From JAXGXJ01 sp963829545 (GTDB lineage: Bacteria > Actinomycetota > Thermoleophilia > RBG-16-64-13), in NCBI GenBank assembly GCA_963829545.1, contig CAWHIX010000009.1, positions 162,460 to 226,459 on the forward strand: a DNA stretch of 64,000 nt, given 5' to 3'. Within the stretch, counting starts at the first letter, position 1. Every line of letters starts with the position of its first letter. This document shows positions 19,491-28,610 of this stretch, one piece after another. The notes beneath the pieces were generated by a model. That model was not told the origin of the DNA. It did not search any database and saw only the letters and a program-made list of their open reading frames with translations. The position numbers and the translations under genes were made by a program.

Positions 19491-20191
19491 TACACCCTCA
19501 TTAGTCCCTCGATGCCTCTGTGATTCACTGATCCCGGCTGTCACGATTCTTGGGCGACAGACCTCCTTTGCCAAAACTCGGGATACCATCAAAGCGCGTA
19601 GGGCACGTGTCCGCGGATAGGGACTCGGGTCGAAGCACAATCTGCGATCCAAGAGGCGCTGATCCGGAGCCCGCCGTCGTGGTCTTGCTCGCAAAGGCAG
19701 CTGGCCACAAGTGCTCGCCTGGTTGACCGTCAATATGCCCCCTCCTCCTGTGCCTGACCTAGAACACATACAGTGCGCTGAGACACACATACTGAGGACG
19801 CCTGATTGTCGCCATGCAAGCTTGCGACAATCAGGTGCGACTGGCCGCTCGATCACCATAACGCGCACCAACCGTCCCGTCAAGAAATTGCTTAAATAGA
19901 CTTAACTGCTGACCGACCGCTCTGGACTATACGGGGGAATGGACACTTCCCAGACTGAGGCGAAGCAGCCACGACATTCCCAGCGTCCGGCGCAGCGTCG
20001 GGCTCTCATCGGGCGATTCAGACACTTAGTTAAATCTTACGAACTTCTTGACTCCCGCAGTCCGTCACGAGTATTGTGGATGTAGGACGGATGGCCGGCC
20101 GAGCGCTCTTCGCAAGGACCCTCCTCACTTCCGGGCAACGGCTGGCATGGGTCGGCAACAGCCGCAAGCTACGGACAGAAAGGATGACCTG
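19491..20191. promoter_or_regulatory. Divergent control region between TRAP operon and double cupin
   Basis: About 700 bases between divergent genes, with no gene I can support. It contains a 12-bp inverted repeat (19801-19812/19824-19835), two AT-rich operator-like sites (CTTAAATAGACTTAACT at 19891-19907 and CTTAGTTAAATCTTAC at 20024-20039), and a Shine-Dalgarno AAAGGATGA for the plus-strand gene. Promoters for both operons should lie here. Confidence 0.5.
19801..19835. repeat. 12-bp inverted repeat with 11-base spacer
   Basis: CCTGATTGTCGC (19801-19812) is exactly repeated in reverse complement at 19824-19835. The spacer overlaps a second palindrome, GCAAGCTTGC (19816-19825). It lies in non-coding DNA and is not followed by a T-run, so it looks more like a protein-binding site than a terminator. 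Confidence 0.5.
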
Positions 20192-21283
20192 GTGGCAGAC
20201 AAACAATACGCGAAGTACGTCCAGCCCCTGCGGTTGGGGACCGAACTGATCAACCCTTCCTTTCGCGGCAAGATCTCCGACTTCGCCCTCATCCACGACC
20301 AGAAGACGACCCCGGAATCCCCAATACGCACGGAGACCTTCTACGCCTACGCCCCTGGAGCCGGTGCATTCGTTCCGAGCAAACTGCTTCCCATCATCGA
20401 CGGAAGACCGGCGGAGGAACTGAAGAACGTCGGAGCGCACTCCCACAACGATTTCGACGAGGTCTACTACTTCTTCGGGACCGACTGCACCGACAACACC
20501 CGCCTGGGCGGGCAGGTGGAGATGTGGCTGGGGCATGGAGAAGACGCCGAGAAGTTCGTCATGAGGGATCCCACCGCGGTCTACGTGCCCAAAGGACTGG
20601 CCCACAACCCGTGGATCGTCACCAAGGTGAACGATCCGAACCACCCCATCATGATCACGTGCGTCTCTCTGACCAACAAGTACAGCCTGGCACCGGACGC
20701 GGTAACGAACTACCCCTATCCGCCCGCTTTCAGCTCGGATCTGATCGGCGTGCCACAGCCCGGCAAGGGTAAGTACGCCCAGTACGTGAACAGGCTCACC
20801 CTGTCGCAGGACATCTACATCACCTTCCTGCTCGGCCGGGTCTGCACGCCCAGTCTGATGTTCGACGACAAGGTCTGCCGGGCGCCGCTCTGGACGGAGT
20901 TCTTCTTCGCCTACGCCGGCGGAACCGGGGTCGGAGTCCCCACCCTGGCGGATATCGCCAAGAACGACGGCATGTCGTACTGGGACTGGACCAAGGGCAT
21001 GCAGCACCATCAGACCTACGACGAGGTCTTCCTCTATCTCCCCACCCATCCGCACGAAATTCTCGACCTGGGCGGAGAGATGGTGGCCTACCTGGGCGAC
21101 GAGGAATACGCCTTCACCGAGCCCACGGCCATCTACGTGCCGGGTGGAGTGCTCCACAACCCCAACTACTTCAAGCGCGTGAACCGGCCGTACTATATGC
21201 TTGTTCTCGCTCTTACCGACAACGCCAAGTTCCACGAGGGCGAGTTCACGCCGTTGCCGGCGCCGTCCACGTTCAGGTTCTAG
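20192..21283 (+). CDS. Double-cupin protein
   Basis: This 363-residue protein consists of two cupin repeats. The first has SHNDFDEVYYFFGTD ... VEMWLGHGED ... PTAVYVPKGLAHNPWI; the second has HHQTYDEVFLYLPTHPHEI ... EMVAYLGDEE ... PTAIYVPGGVLHNPNYFKRV. Both keep His and acidic residues in metal-ligand positions. The same architecture recurs at 44768-45793 and, as a single domain, at 13436-13909. I start it at GTG 20192 because AAAGGATGA precedes it. It is divergent from the dctP operon and followed by a MarR-SDR pair. Function unknown; bicupins include gentisate dioxygenase-like and oxalate decarboxylase-like enzymes, but no diagnostic motif of either is clear. Confidence 0.78.
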   Translation: MADKQYAKYVQPLRLGTELINPSFRGKISDFALIHDQKTTPESPIRTETFYAYAPGAGAFVPSKLLPIIDGRPAEELKNVGAHSHNDFDEVYYFFGTDCTDNTRLGGQVEMWLGHGEDAEKFVMRDPTAVYVPKGLAHNPWIVTKVNDPNHPIMITCVSLTNKYSLAPDAVTNYPYPPAFSSDLIGVPQPGKGKYAQYVNRLTLSQDIYITFLLGRVCTPSLMFDDKVCRAPLWTEFFFAYAGGTGVGVPTLADIAKNDGMSYWDWTKGMQHHQTYDEVFLYLPTHPHEILDLGGEMVAYLGDEEYAFTEPTAIYVPGGVLHNPNYFKRVNRPYYMLVLALTDNAKFHEGEFTPLPAPSTFRF

Positions 21284-21458
21284 GTCGATACTCGGCGCCG
21301 TGATAGCGACTATCTTAATTAGCATTACTTAAGTTGTCGCGGAGCGAGAAGTCCACTATATTGAACGTAGGGCTGGAGACAGCCGCGGGTGGGCCTGCGC
21401 AGCCCATTCGTTGTCAGCCATGGAACGACGAACGCGGAGACGAAAGAAGCTGGAAGCC

Positions 21459-22079
21459 ATGACCGTGACTGAAGTCGACAAGACGGGTTCGCCCGAGGTT
21501 GTCGCCCTACCGGCGAAGGAGGAGGTCTCCAGAACGATCTTGCAGCTTACGGAGGACGTCCTCGACCTCCTTCGTTCCCGCTCCAAGAGCGCGGTGTACG
21601 CACAGAAGCAGCCGGAGCTGCTCTGGTTGGACGACCTCACCGTGACGCAGATGAACACCGTCATAGTCATCAAGCATATGTGCGAAGAATGCCCCGAGGG
21701 GGTCACGCTCAAGAAGCTTGCTGAGACCGTGGGCGTCACACCGGCGGCCGCCTCGGTCATGGTCGACCTCCTGGTGAAGAAGAAGATGCTCAGGCGCACC
21801 AGATCGAAGAACGACCGTAGGGCCGTCCTCATCCGGCTCACGCCTGCCACCGAAGGGCTCTTCGCTATCGCCGGAGAGAGCCATCGCCAGAGCCTGGCCC
21901 TCTTGGAGGAATCTCTCGGTAGCGACGTGTTCTGCGAGTGGCAGAGGATCATGGTGGCCGCGACGGCAACGCTCCGGCAGGCCCCGGCCGACGCGAAGAC
22001 ACCCGCCGAAGCCGTGACAGCCGCCGAAGTCGTGACGGCCGCCGAGGCGCGAGCCGCCGCAAGCATGAGTCCCGCATGA
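21459..22079 (+). CDS. MarR-family regulator with Ala-rich tail
   Basis: This is a winged-helix regulator of about 206 residues. The core TVTQMNTVIVIKHMCEECPEGVTLKKLAETVGVTP...ASVMVDLLVKKKMLRRTRSKNDRRAVLIRLTPA is the MarR helix-turn-helix and wing. It ends in an unusual low-complexity tail of repeated AEAVTAAE/AEVVTAAE units. Several starts are possible (21420, 21459, or TTG 21411); 21459 has GGAAG nearby. The stop overlaps the next gene's ATG (ATGA, 22076-22079). An AT-rich site with CTTAATTAG and ACTTAAGT lies upstream at 21314-21335 and is a candidate operator, possibly autoregulatory. Confidence 0.82.
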   Translation: MTVTEVDKTGSPEVVALPAKEEVSRTILQLTEDVLDLLRSRSKSAVYAQKQPELLWLDDLTVTQMNTVIVIKHMCEECPEGVTLKKLAETVGVTPAAASVMVDLLVKKKMLRRTRSKNDRRAVLIRLTPATEGLFAIAGESHRQSLALLEESLGSDVFCEWQRIMVAATATLRQAPADAKTPAEAVTAAEVVTAAEARAAASMSPA

Positions 22080-22870
22080 AGCTCGAGGGCAAGACTGCGC
22101 TCGTCACCGGAGGAGGCACCGGCATAGGGGCCGCCATCACCGAGCGCTTCGTCGCCGAAGGAGCCAAGGTCTGCATCACCGGCCGCCGCAAGGAGAGACT
22201 GGGGCAGCAGGTCGCCGCTTGCCCCGCGGGCTCGGTACTGGCGTGCGTTGGGGATGTCTCCGTCTACGACGACGTGAAGAGAATGGTCGCCTCCACGGTC
22301 GATTTCGGCGGAGGCATAGACATTCTGGTCAACAACGCGGCCTCCGACGTCTACGGCGCCATCGCGGATCTCGAGCCCGACGACTGGCAGCGAGTCATGA
22401 ACGTCAATCTCAACGGTCCTTTCATGCTGATGAAGACGACCCTGCCGCACATGGTCGCGAACGGCGGCGGCTCCATCATCAACGTCGCCTCCATCGGCGG
22501 GATCCGCTGCATGCCCGGCAGTTCGGCCTACGGCACGTCGAAGGCGGGCCTCATCCACCTCACGAAGGCGGTGGCTCTCGAGTACGGTCCCTTCGGGGTG
22601 AGATGCAACGTGGTGTGCCCCGGAGCGACTCGGACCGAGATGTTCGAGGATACGGTCGGCAAGATCGCCGAGGCGAAGGGGACGGACATCGAGAGCCTGC
22701 TCAAGCAGTTCTCCGCACCCATACCACTCCGGCGAGTGTCCACGCCCGGCGAGATGGCCGGGGTGTGCGCCTTCCTGGCCGGCGAGGACTCGTCGTTCAT
22801 GACCGGCGCCGTGCTCGTGGTCGACGGTGGAGCCATCGTCGTGGATGTGGCCGGAGTGTCGGGCGACTGA
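22076..22870 (+). CDS. Short-chain dehydrogenase/reductase (SDR)
   Basis: This 264-residue SDR has TGGGTGIG, DVS after the third strand, NNAA (VNNAASDVYG) in place of NNAG, the catalytic Ser (NVASIGG), YGTSK (YxxxK) and PGATRTEMF. GRRKERL after the second strand suggests NADP preference. It starts at ATG 22076, overlapping the MarR stop by four bases, so regulator and enzyme are co-translated. The end is followed directly by a 38-base palindrome. It is probably part of the island's catabolic route, substrate unknown. Confidence 0.92.
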   Translation: MKLEGKTALVTGGGTGIGAAITERFVAEGAKVCITGRRKERLGQQVAACPAGSVLACVGDVSVYDDVKRMVASTVDFGGGIDILVNNAASDVYGAIADLEPDDWQRVMNVNLNGPFMLMKTTLPHMVANGGGSIINVASIGGIRCMPGSSAYGTSKAGLIHLTKAVALEYGPFGVRCNVVCPGATRTEMFEDTVGKIAEAKGTDIESLLKQFSAPIPLRRVSTPGEMAGVCAFLAGEDSSFMTGAVLVVDGGAIVVDVAGVSGD

Positions 22871-22880
22871 CCCCTCGAGC

Positions 22881-22918
22881 GGCCGGGGGGCCGCGCCACG
22901 TGGCGCGGCCCCCCGGCC
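22881..22918. terminator. Perfect 38-base palindrome between convergent genes
   Basis: The sequence from GGCCGGGGGGCCGCGCCAC (22881-22899) is followed immediately by its exact reverse complement (22900-22918). It lies between the SDR ending at 22870 (+) and the enolase-superfamily gene ending at 22951 (-), so a bidirectional terminator is the simplest reading. There is no T-run, so termination efficiency is uncertain. Confidence 0.7.
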
Positions 22919-22950
22919 CGAAACTATCGAGCTTGGCGCATCCGGAGTAG

Positions 22951-24123
22951 CTACTCGCCGATGATCACCGGCGGTTTTCCGGGCGTGGCCAGCCTCTCGA
23001 CAGACGCTTCGTCCAACTCCACGCCCAGCCCCACGCCTTCCGGCGGGTACAGGTAGCCCTTCTCGTACCGCGGCGCCTTCTTGGCCAGATCGTTCTCGAT
23101 GGGCCCGCTCACCGTGTCGAAGATGTTGTAGAGGTTCAGGGGGCCGATGGACTCCTGTTCGATCCTGCCCATCCATGCCGTCGCGCCCAGGAAAGCCGCT
23201 TCGGCGGCGCTACCCAGGCCGGAGTTGATCATGCACCCGCACATCACCGGCATGTTGGCGGCCTGTGCGACGCACACCCACCGCCTTGACTTCAGGATGC
23301 CGCCGGCCTTGGGCACTTTGAGGAAGAAGCCGTCGGCCGCGTCCTTCTTGATGATCTGCAGCACGTGTCCGAGTTCGGCCGCCGACTCATCGGCGAAGAT
23401 GGGCACGTCCACCTTGCGGCGCAGCCTGGCCAGCCCTCGATGTCCCACCAGGGCACCGGCTGCTCGCAGAGGTAGACATCGTACTTGACCACCCTCTGCA
23501 GGACGTACAGCGCCTGGTGGTACATCCAGCCGCCGTTGGCGTCGATCATCAGTTTGGCCTTGCTGCCCACGGCCGCCCTCACGGCGGCGATCGTCTCGAT
23601 GTCTTCGTCGGGAGCCTTGTGCGCCCACCTTGAGCTTCAGGCCCTGGAAGCCCGCCTCCACCAGCGCCTTGGCCTCTGCTGCCACCTCTTCCGGCGTGCC
23701 CGAGGACATCACGAAAGCCAGCGGGATCTTGGGGTTGGACAGGCCGCCGAGCAGCTTGTAGACGGGCACGCCCAGCGCCTTGCCCATGAGGTCGTGAAGG
23801 GCGAAGTCCACCACCGCCTTGGAATGGTTGTTCGCGCGGGTGGCCTCGTCCATCTTGGCGACGATGGTCTCGATGTTGAACGGGTCTTCCCCGATGAGCA
23901 TCTGCGGAGCGAAGACGTTCATGAGGTTGTACATGATGGAGTCCTGGGTCTCGCCCATGTACCAGAGGGAGGTGTCGCCCGTCTCCGCGATGCCGGTGAC
24001 GCCCTCATCGGTATGTATCTTGAGCACGACGCCATCCGCCCGTGTGACGGGCCCGCTCGACATGACCATGGGCTTGGCCAAGGGGATGGATACCGGGATG
24101 CACTCTACTTTGGTGATCTTCAT
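22951..24123 (-). CDS. Mandelate racemase/muconate cycloisomerase-type enzyme (two compensating indels)
   Basis: This is a 390-codon member of the enolase superfamily. The N-terminal capping domain opens MKITKVECIPVSIPLAKPM; the barrel has GLKLKVGA (the KxK catalytic pair), a first metal ligand in MIDANGGW, a second in LCEQPV and a third in FADES. Between about 23625 and 23440 the main frame is meaningless (RRRHRDDRRREGG), while another frame gives the expected barrel sequence VGSKAKLMIDANGGWMYHQA; two indels therefore cancel. Such enzymes abstract an alpha proton from a carboxylate (racemisation, cycloisomerisation or dehydration). KxK with the metal ligands favours the muconate-lactonising/dipeptide-epimerase subgroup; substrate unknown. 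Confidence 0.88.
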   Translation of the reverse strand: MKITKVECIPVSIPLAKPMVMSSGPVTRADGVVLKIHTDEGVTGIAETGDTSLWYMGETQDSIMYNLMNVFAPQMLIGEDPFNIETIVAKMDEATRANNHSKAVVDFALHDLMGKALGVPVYKLLGGLSNPKIPLAFVMSSGTPEEVAAEAKALVEAGFQGLKLKVGAQGSRRRHRDDRRREGGRGQQGQTDDRRQRRLDVPPGAVRPAEGGQVRCLPLRAAGALVGHRGLARLRRKVDVPIFADESAAELGHVLQIIKKDAADGFFLKVPKAGGILKSRRWVCVAQAANMPVMCGCMINSGLGSAAEAAFLGATAWMGRIEQESIGPLNLYNIFDTVSGPIENDLAKKAPRYEKGYLYPPEGVGLGVELDEASVERLATPGKPPVIIGE

Positions 24124-24330
24124 GTGAGTACCTCTGGAATTGTTCGGCGTTGCCGCGTCGTCGCGTTATAATTTAGTTAAGCTATATTTATCACTTGACA
24201 TAGGGACTAGTCAAACCGAGATGCGTCAGGCTCCAGGGCTGCGCGTCCTCGCGGGCGTCTCGGGGAGATTGCTGCTATGCAGAGCAGGGTATGGTTGCCT
24301 CGGACAACTCTGGCAGCGAGGAGGTAGGGC
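24124..24330. promoter_or_regulatory. Divergent promoter region with AT-rich operator-like site
   Basis: It lies between the enolase-type gene (-) and the UspA gene (+). It contains TATAAT (24167-24172), TTTAGTTAAGC (24172-24182) and TTGACA (24195-24200). On the minus strand TTGACT (24209-24214) is followed 17-18 bases later by an ATAAATA stretch, a plausible promoter for the enolase-type gene. TTAGTTAA matches the half-site seen at 39345-39362. Confidence 0.45.
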
Positions 24331-25237
24331 ATGTACAAAAAGATGGTGGTTCTCCTGGACGGCTCGGAGTTGGCCGAAGTGGTCTTCGCCTATGCCCAAG
24401 AAGTCTCGGGCAGAATGCACGTCGACATGGATCTGCTGCACGTGTGTGGCCCGGATGGACAGCCCCGGCTGCCCATGTGCCGGGCGTACATCGAGCAGAA
24501 GACCGCGCAGTTGTGCGCCGAGGCCGAGGCGGTCAGGAAGAAGTACGACAAGGACGCCACTGCCCAGTGCATCCTGGCCCAGGGTCGGGTCGTCGTGGGC
24601 CATCCCGCCGAGGAGATCCTCAAGTACATCGACGAGAACGATATCGATCTGGTCATGATGTCCACGCACGGGAGCTCCGGGGTGAAGGTATGGGATCTCG
24701 GCGACGTGGCCAACAAGGTCATCCACGCCTCGAGGGTGCCTGTATGGCTGGTGCCCACCGAGCTGCGCGAGGCGATCTCGACTGACGTGCTGCCCGGGCG
24801 TCCCTTGGTGGTTGCGCTAAGCGGCACCAAGGAGTCCGAAGCAGGGCTCGCCCATGCCGTGGAGACGATCAGGCAGAGAGGAGCCGAGAGCGAGAGCGAA
24901 CTGGTACTCCTCCACGTGGTAGAAGGCTCTGCGGACGATGATGAGCTGGGCGTCCGTGGATGATCTCGGCGACCAACGCGAGAAGATGAAGGCGTATCTG
25001 GAGGGTCTCGCCGAGCCGATCAGGGCGTCCGGCATCAAGGTGCGCACCGAGGTCCTGTCATTGGGGGACCCCGCCAGGAACATCATCGACTACCTCAAGG
25101 ACAACCCGACCCAGTTGCTCGTCATGGCCACCCGAGGGAAGAGCAGGCTGAACAGGACCCTCTTTGGCAGCGTGACCGAAAACGTGATCCGCATGGTGAG
25201 GGTGACGCCGCTGCTACTGGTGGCAGGCGAAGACTGA
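24331..25237 (+). CDS. Tandem universal stress protein (UspA), one frameshift
   Basis: This is about 300 residues with two UspA domains. Domain one opens MYKKMVVLLDGSELAEVVFAYA and has VVVGHPAEEILKYIDENDIDLVMMSTHGSSG; domain two begins LVVALSGTKESEAGLAHA and ends LLVMATRGKSRLNRTLFGSVTENVI. The second domain keeps the ATP-binding pattern G-x2-G/R-x9-G-S/T more closely than the first. The frame changes near 24950 (SADDDEL to SVDDLGDQREKM). GGAGG with the spacer TAGGGC precedes the ATG at 24331. Usp proteins bind ATP or respond to starvation or anoxia. It is transcribed alone and convergent with the second TRAP operon. Confidence 0.87.
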
Positions 25238-25289
25238 GAACGCGTTCCTGCCGAGAGCGGCCGCCGCAGAACGAGCCCGGGGGGAGACG

Positions 25290-25328
25290 CCTGCCTGGAC
25301 CGCTTCCTCACACTGCGACCCAGGCAGG
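25290..25328. terminator. Stem-loop between UspA and the second TRAP operon
   Basis: CCTGCCTGG (25290-25298) pairs exactly with CCAGGCAGG (25320-25328) around a 21-base loop. The position between convergent genes ending at 25237 (+) and 25352 (-) suggests a weak bidirectional terminator. Confidence 0.45.
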
Positions 25329-25351
25329 TTCCCACCTCCTCGGTTGCTGGC

Positions 25352-26651
25352 TCACTCCATCAGGCTCGGAAGCCAGAGGATGATCTCCGGGAAAGCGACC
25401 AGCAGCGCCAGGAACACAAGCAGGACCACAATGAATGGTCTTACGCCCCGTAACAGTTCTCCGATTGGTATCCCGAACGTATTACGCATGATGTAGAGAT
25501 CCAGTCCCAGCGGCGGCGTTATAAGTCCTATTTGCAGATTGACCACTACCAGACTACGCCGAACCATACCATGTCAAAGCCCAAGGCGGTAACAGCGGGT
25601 ACGAATATCGGCAGTGTCAGCAACAGGATGGTCATCGTATCCATGATGCAACCAAGGAACAGATACAGAATGTTGAGGATGAATGATGAACCCTATCGGT
25701 GACATGCCGAATCGACAACTACTTCAGCTATCTCTTACCCAGGCCGCCGCTGCCCACGACGTAGGTGAAGAAGGAAGCGCCGATGATGACCAGGATCAGC
25801 ATCCCAGTAACGAGCGCAGCTTCGAAGACCGCTCGCCGCAGATGCGGCAGACGGAACTTGTAGGCAACGACAGCGACCATGAGCGAGGCGACACACCCGA
25901 AGCCTGCCGCCTCCGTGGTGGATCGCTATGCCCAGATAGATGACCCCGAGTATGCTGAAGATTATCAGGCCGACAATCCAGAGCCGCTTGAGAGAACGGA
26001 ACTTCTCTCTCCAGGTGTAGTGGCCGGCGGGAGGTCCCAAGTTTGGGATTGCGCCAGGCCATGACCGATGGCCATGACCCGACAGCATCACGATCAGGAG
26101 GATGACCGGGAATGATCCCGCCGATGAACAATTTGCCTAGGGAGACTTCTGCGAAGAGGGTGAGCACTATCATCGTAGTGCTGGGCGGGATCAGGGGGCC
26201 GAGGACGCCGCCGCAACACAAGGCTCCCAGCGCGAATCCTCGGTCGTATCCGTGCTTCTCATACTGCGGCACTGCCACTTTGCCCACCGTGATGATGCGC
26301 CGCCGCTGTGGCCCATGATCGCGCCCATGGCGCCCTCACCGACGATGCTGGCGGCCACCAGCCCGCCCGGCACCCGGGACAGCCACTTGCTGGCCGCCCC
26401 GAAGAGCTCATCACCTACCTCCGTCTCCGCGATGATGCAGGCCAGCAGGAAGAACAGGGGCAGACGGCGCGAGCTGGTCCCTGGAAGAGGAAGGAGAACG
26501 TGTTCCTCCCCAACAGGTCCATGACGGGAGGGCCATAAGTCCACATCCCGACGGCCAGGGCGGGGATCAGCATGCTGAAGGCGATGGGCACGCCGATCAA
26601 CATCATGACGACCATGATTCCGAGACATATCAATCCGGGTAAGAGTCCCAT
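25352..26651 (-). CDS. dctM: TRAP transporter large permease DctM, second copy (multiple frameshifts)
   Basis: Reassembled, this is a DctM subunit: start MGLLPGLICLGIMVVMMLIGVPIAFSM, then VGEGAMGAIMGHSGG, a block PQYEKHGYDRGFALGALCCGGVLGPLIPPSTTMIV (DctM hallmark), RLWIVGLIIFSILGVIYLGIAIHHGG, and the end NLQIGLITPPLGLDLYIMRN...WLPSLME. At least six indels interrupt it (near 26490, 26300, 26130, 25930, 25750 and 25570). It is paralogous to 16332-17639. It is the last gene of the long operon that starts with etfB, implying uptake of that pathway's substrate. Confidence 0.83.
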
Positions 26652-26672
26652 CGTCTACATCAACTCCGCTCT

Positions 26673-27211
26673 CTACCGGCATCTCAGAACCTCCGGAGTG
26701 ATGTCTCTTGTAACCGAACAGCTGAGCAACGACTCCGACGAGTTGGCCTATCAACACAATGCACAGGAGCGCATAGCCGATGGGAATCGCAGCTTGACCG
26801 GCCACAAAGGCTCGGCCCAAGACGAATAACTCATTTCGTTTATGGAGTAGGAGTAAGCCATGGACTCCCATCCCTTCCATACCAGGACGAAGCCCACAAA
26901 CAGACCAGCGAGCGGCACGATGAACTCAAGCACTACGAGCCGAACTTTGCGGGAAACCGATTCGATAGAAAGTCCACCTGTAGATGCCGATCGTACCTTT
27001 GCACATAGGACACTGACAGACACCAGCGCAGGTATCATCAGGATTTTCGTAAGGTCCATGGCATAAGACAGATGGAGCATTGAATGCATAACGAGCAATT
27101 ACCCCGTAGGTTACGTTGATAGCCATCGCCAGCAATAGAATCCCACCGCAGAGCAGAGGCACCTCTACACAATATATCCATGGTCTTATCAAGAGATCTG
27201 AGTATCTTCAT
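26673..27211 (-). CDS. dctQ: TRAP transporter small permease DctQ, second copy (frameshifted)
   Basis: This is about 175 residues when joined. It starts MKILRSLDKTMDILC at 27211, then continues in another frame as VEVPLLCGGILLLAMAINVTYGVIARYAF, then VSRKVRLVVLEFIVPLAGLFVGFVLVWKGW and SYSSWAEPLWPVKLRFP, and ends IGYALLCIVLIGQLVGVVAQLFGY. Four hydrophobic segments and the PLWPVKL.F.I motif match DctQ. Breaks lie near 27150, 27060 and 26775. The exact stop is uncertain: TAG at 26673-26675 if one more indel is assumed; otherwise the frame runs into dctM. Confidence 0.75.
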
Positions 27212-27251
27212 AGAGCAACCATTTCTCTTGTCGCGAGTTATGTATCTAGCA

Positions 27252-27307
27252 CCAACAGAAAGGAGGTGGCGAGACGTTGCCCGCTCAACCACCTCCTCTT
27301 CTGTTGG
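27252..27307. promoter_or_regulatory. 18-bp intercistronic hairpin between dctP and dctQ (second TRAP operon)
   Basis: The left arm 27252-27269 (CCAACAGAAAGGAGGTGG) pairs along its whole length with the right arm 27289-27307, with one bulged base at 27298 and a 19-base loop. Sequence differs from the hairpin at 18319-18358, but position and stem length match, so both TRAP operons place a strong structure between receptor and permease genes. Confidence 0.7.
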
Positions 27308-27374
27308 CGCCGGCATATTACCCTACATATTCGCTACTTCATTACAAGAATCTATCAGCTCTGGTGAAGTCAGA

Positions 27375-28519
27375 TTAGAATGGATACGGATACTTGGCGT
27401 TGGCAGCGTCAGCCGTGGCCTGGACTTCGTTGCCGAAAGTCGCCCATCGTAGCTCAACATGGCATCAACAACCGGTTTGAGCTCCGTCTGCCATATTGCC
27501 CGCTCTGCCGCAGGCAGATTGTAGACTGTCCATATTCGCGCCGAGCTGCTTCGAGATCGTAGTAGTACATCTCTACAGTAAGACTGCCTGGATTGCTTCT
27601 TGGGCAATAGCGGCTTCTTCGAGATGATGTCTTGAATGTCCTTGGGCATCTTGTTCCAGACATCCAGGTTGATGGTGGTTGCGGCCGAAGCGGAGATGAA
27701 CATGGCGTCGGTGAAGTAGTCGCAGACTTCCCAGAGCTTGGCTTCTACGTACTTGCCCATGGACTGGATCGTAGCGTCCACCGTGCCCTTCTGAAGCAAC
27801 TCATACACGTCGAGGGGGGAGGCGGGCGCGCCAACGCCGCCCAGGCTTCTACGATAATCGCGGTGACCGCGGGCGAGATCGTCTGGGTCAGGCAGTCCGT
27901 CCCAGTCAGCGAGGACCTCGACGGGCTTCTTCACGCCCACGTTCAGTGGGAGGATGGACCTGACCTGCAGAGCCTTCTGGTTGAACTTCTCCTCGAACAC
28001 ACCGCTGTATGCCGGCATAAGGGCCGACTGTGCTTCGATCTGGGCTTCAATGGTGTTGTAGAAGAGGGGCATCTCCGAAGACGCGAACCTGGGGTCGAGA
28101 CCGCCAAAGGGGCCGAAGGGGAAGGTGGCCATCTCCGCCGAACCCAGTCTTACGGCATCCAAGGCTTCAAACATCGGAACGAGGGAATCGCTCCAGAACA
28201 GTTCGATCTTGACGCGGCCGTTGGTGCGTTTGAAGACGTTCTCGGCCATCTGGATCTGCGGTTGGCTGTCTTGCAGAACGGCGGTGGCGAACTGCGCCCA
28301 CCTGAGATAGAACTCCGGCTCTGCGGCCATGCTCGTGTCGGTCGATGCCGCAGTAGTATCGGTCGCTGCTGCGGTGGTATCGGTCGGTGCCGCAGTAGTG
28401 TCGGTCGCCGCTGCGGTAGTGGCCGTGGTTTCGGTCGCCTCTTCGTCCCCGCAACCCGCCAGCATCAGACCAGCTGATTACCAGCAGCGCAGTAGCAATA
28501 TGGGTACCAGCTTCTTCAT
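27375..28519 (-). CDS. dctP: TRAP transporter substrate-binding lipoprotein DctP, second copy (frameshifted)
   Basis: This solute receptor of about 380 residues starts MKKLVPILLL at 28519, shifts frame near 28475 and continues MLAGCGDEEATET (lipobox Cys) into a long spacer of TDTTAA(A/P)T repeats. The mature domain includes FYLRWAQFATAVLQDSQPQIQ, KRTNGRVKIELFWSDSLVPMFE and PVEVLADWDGL. A further indel affects about 27830-27900. The main frame runs on to 27323, but another frame gives FGNEVQATADAANAKYPYPF with a stop at 27375, matching the KYPYMD end of the first DctP, so I use that end. It is followed by the intercistronic hairpin and dctQ. Confidence 0.83.
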
Positions 28520-28610
28520 AGTCAAGACCCCCCGTAACTGAATGTTGTGAAACCGCTTCTTCGCCACGCTTTACCACACAAGCTCGTACGACTCGGGTAG
28601 ATGACTGCTA

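Noticed and set aside
21356..23176. 606-codon open frame on the minus strand
   Set aside because: It lies antisense to the MarR and SDR genes, both well supported, and its sequence is low-complexity Arg/Gly/Ser.
28330..28460. Short tandem DNA repeat, considered as a CRISPR-like or minisatellite array
   Set aside because: It encodes the Thr/Ala-rich spacer of the DctP lipoprotein (TDTTAA units); repeats are in codon register with no unique spacers. The same applies at 19320-19410.
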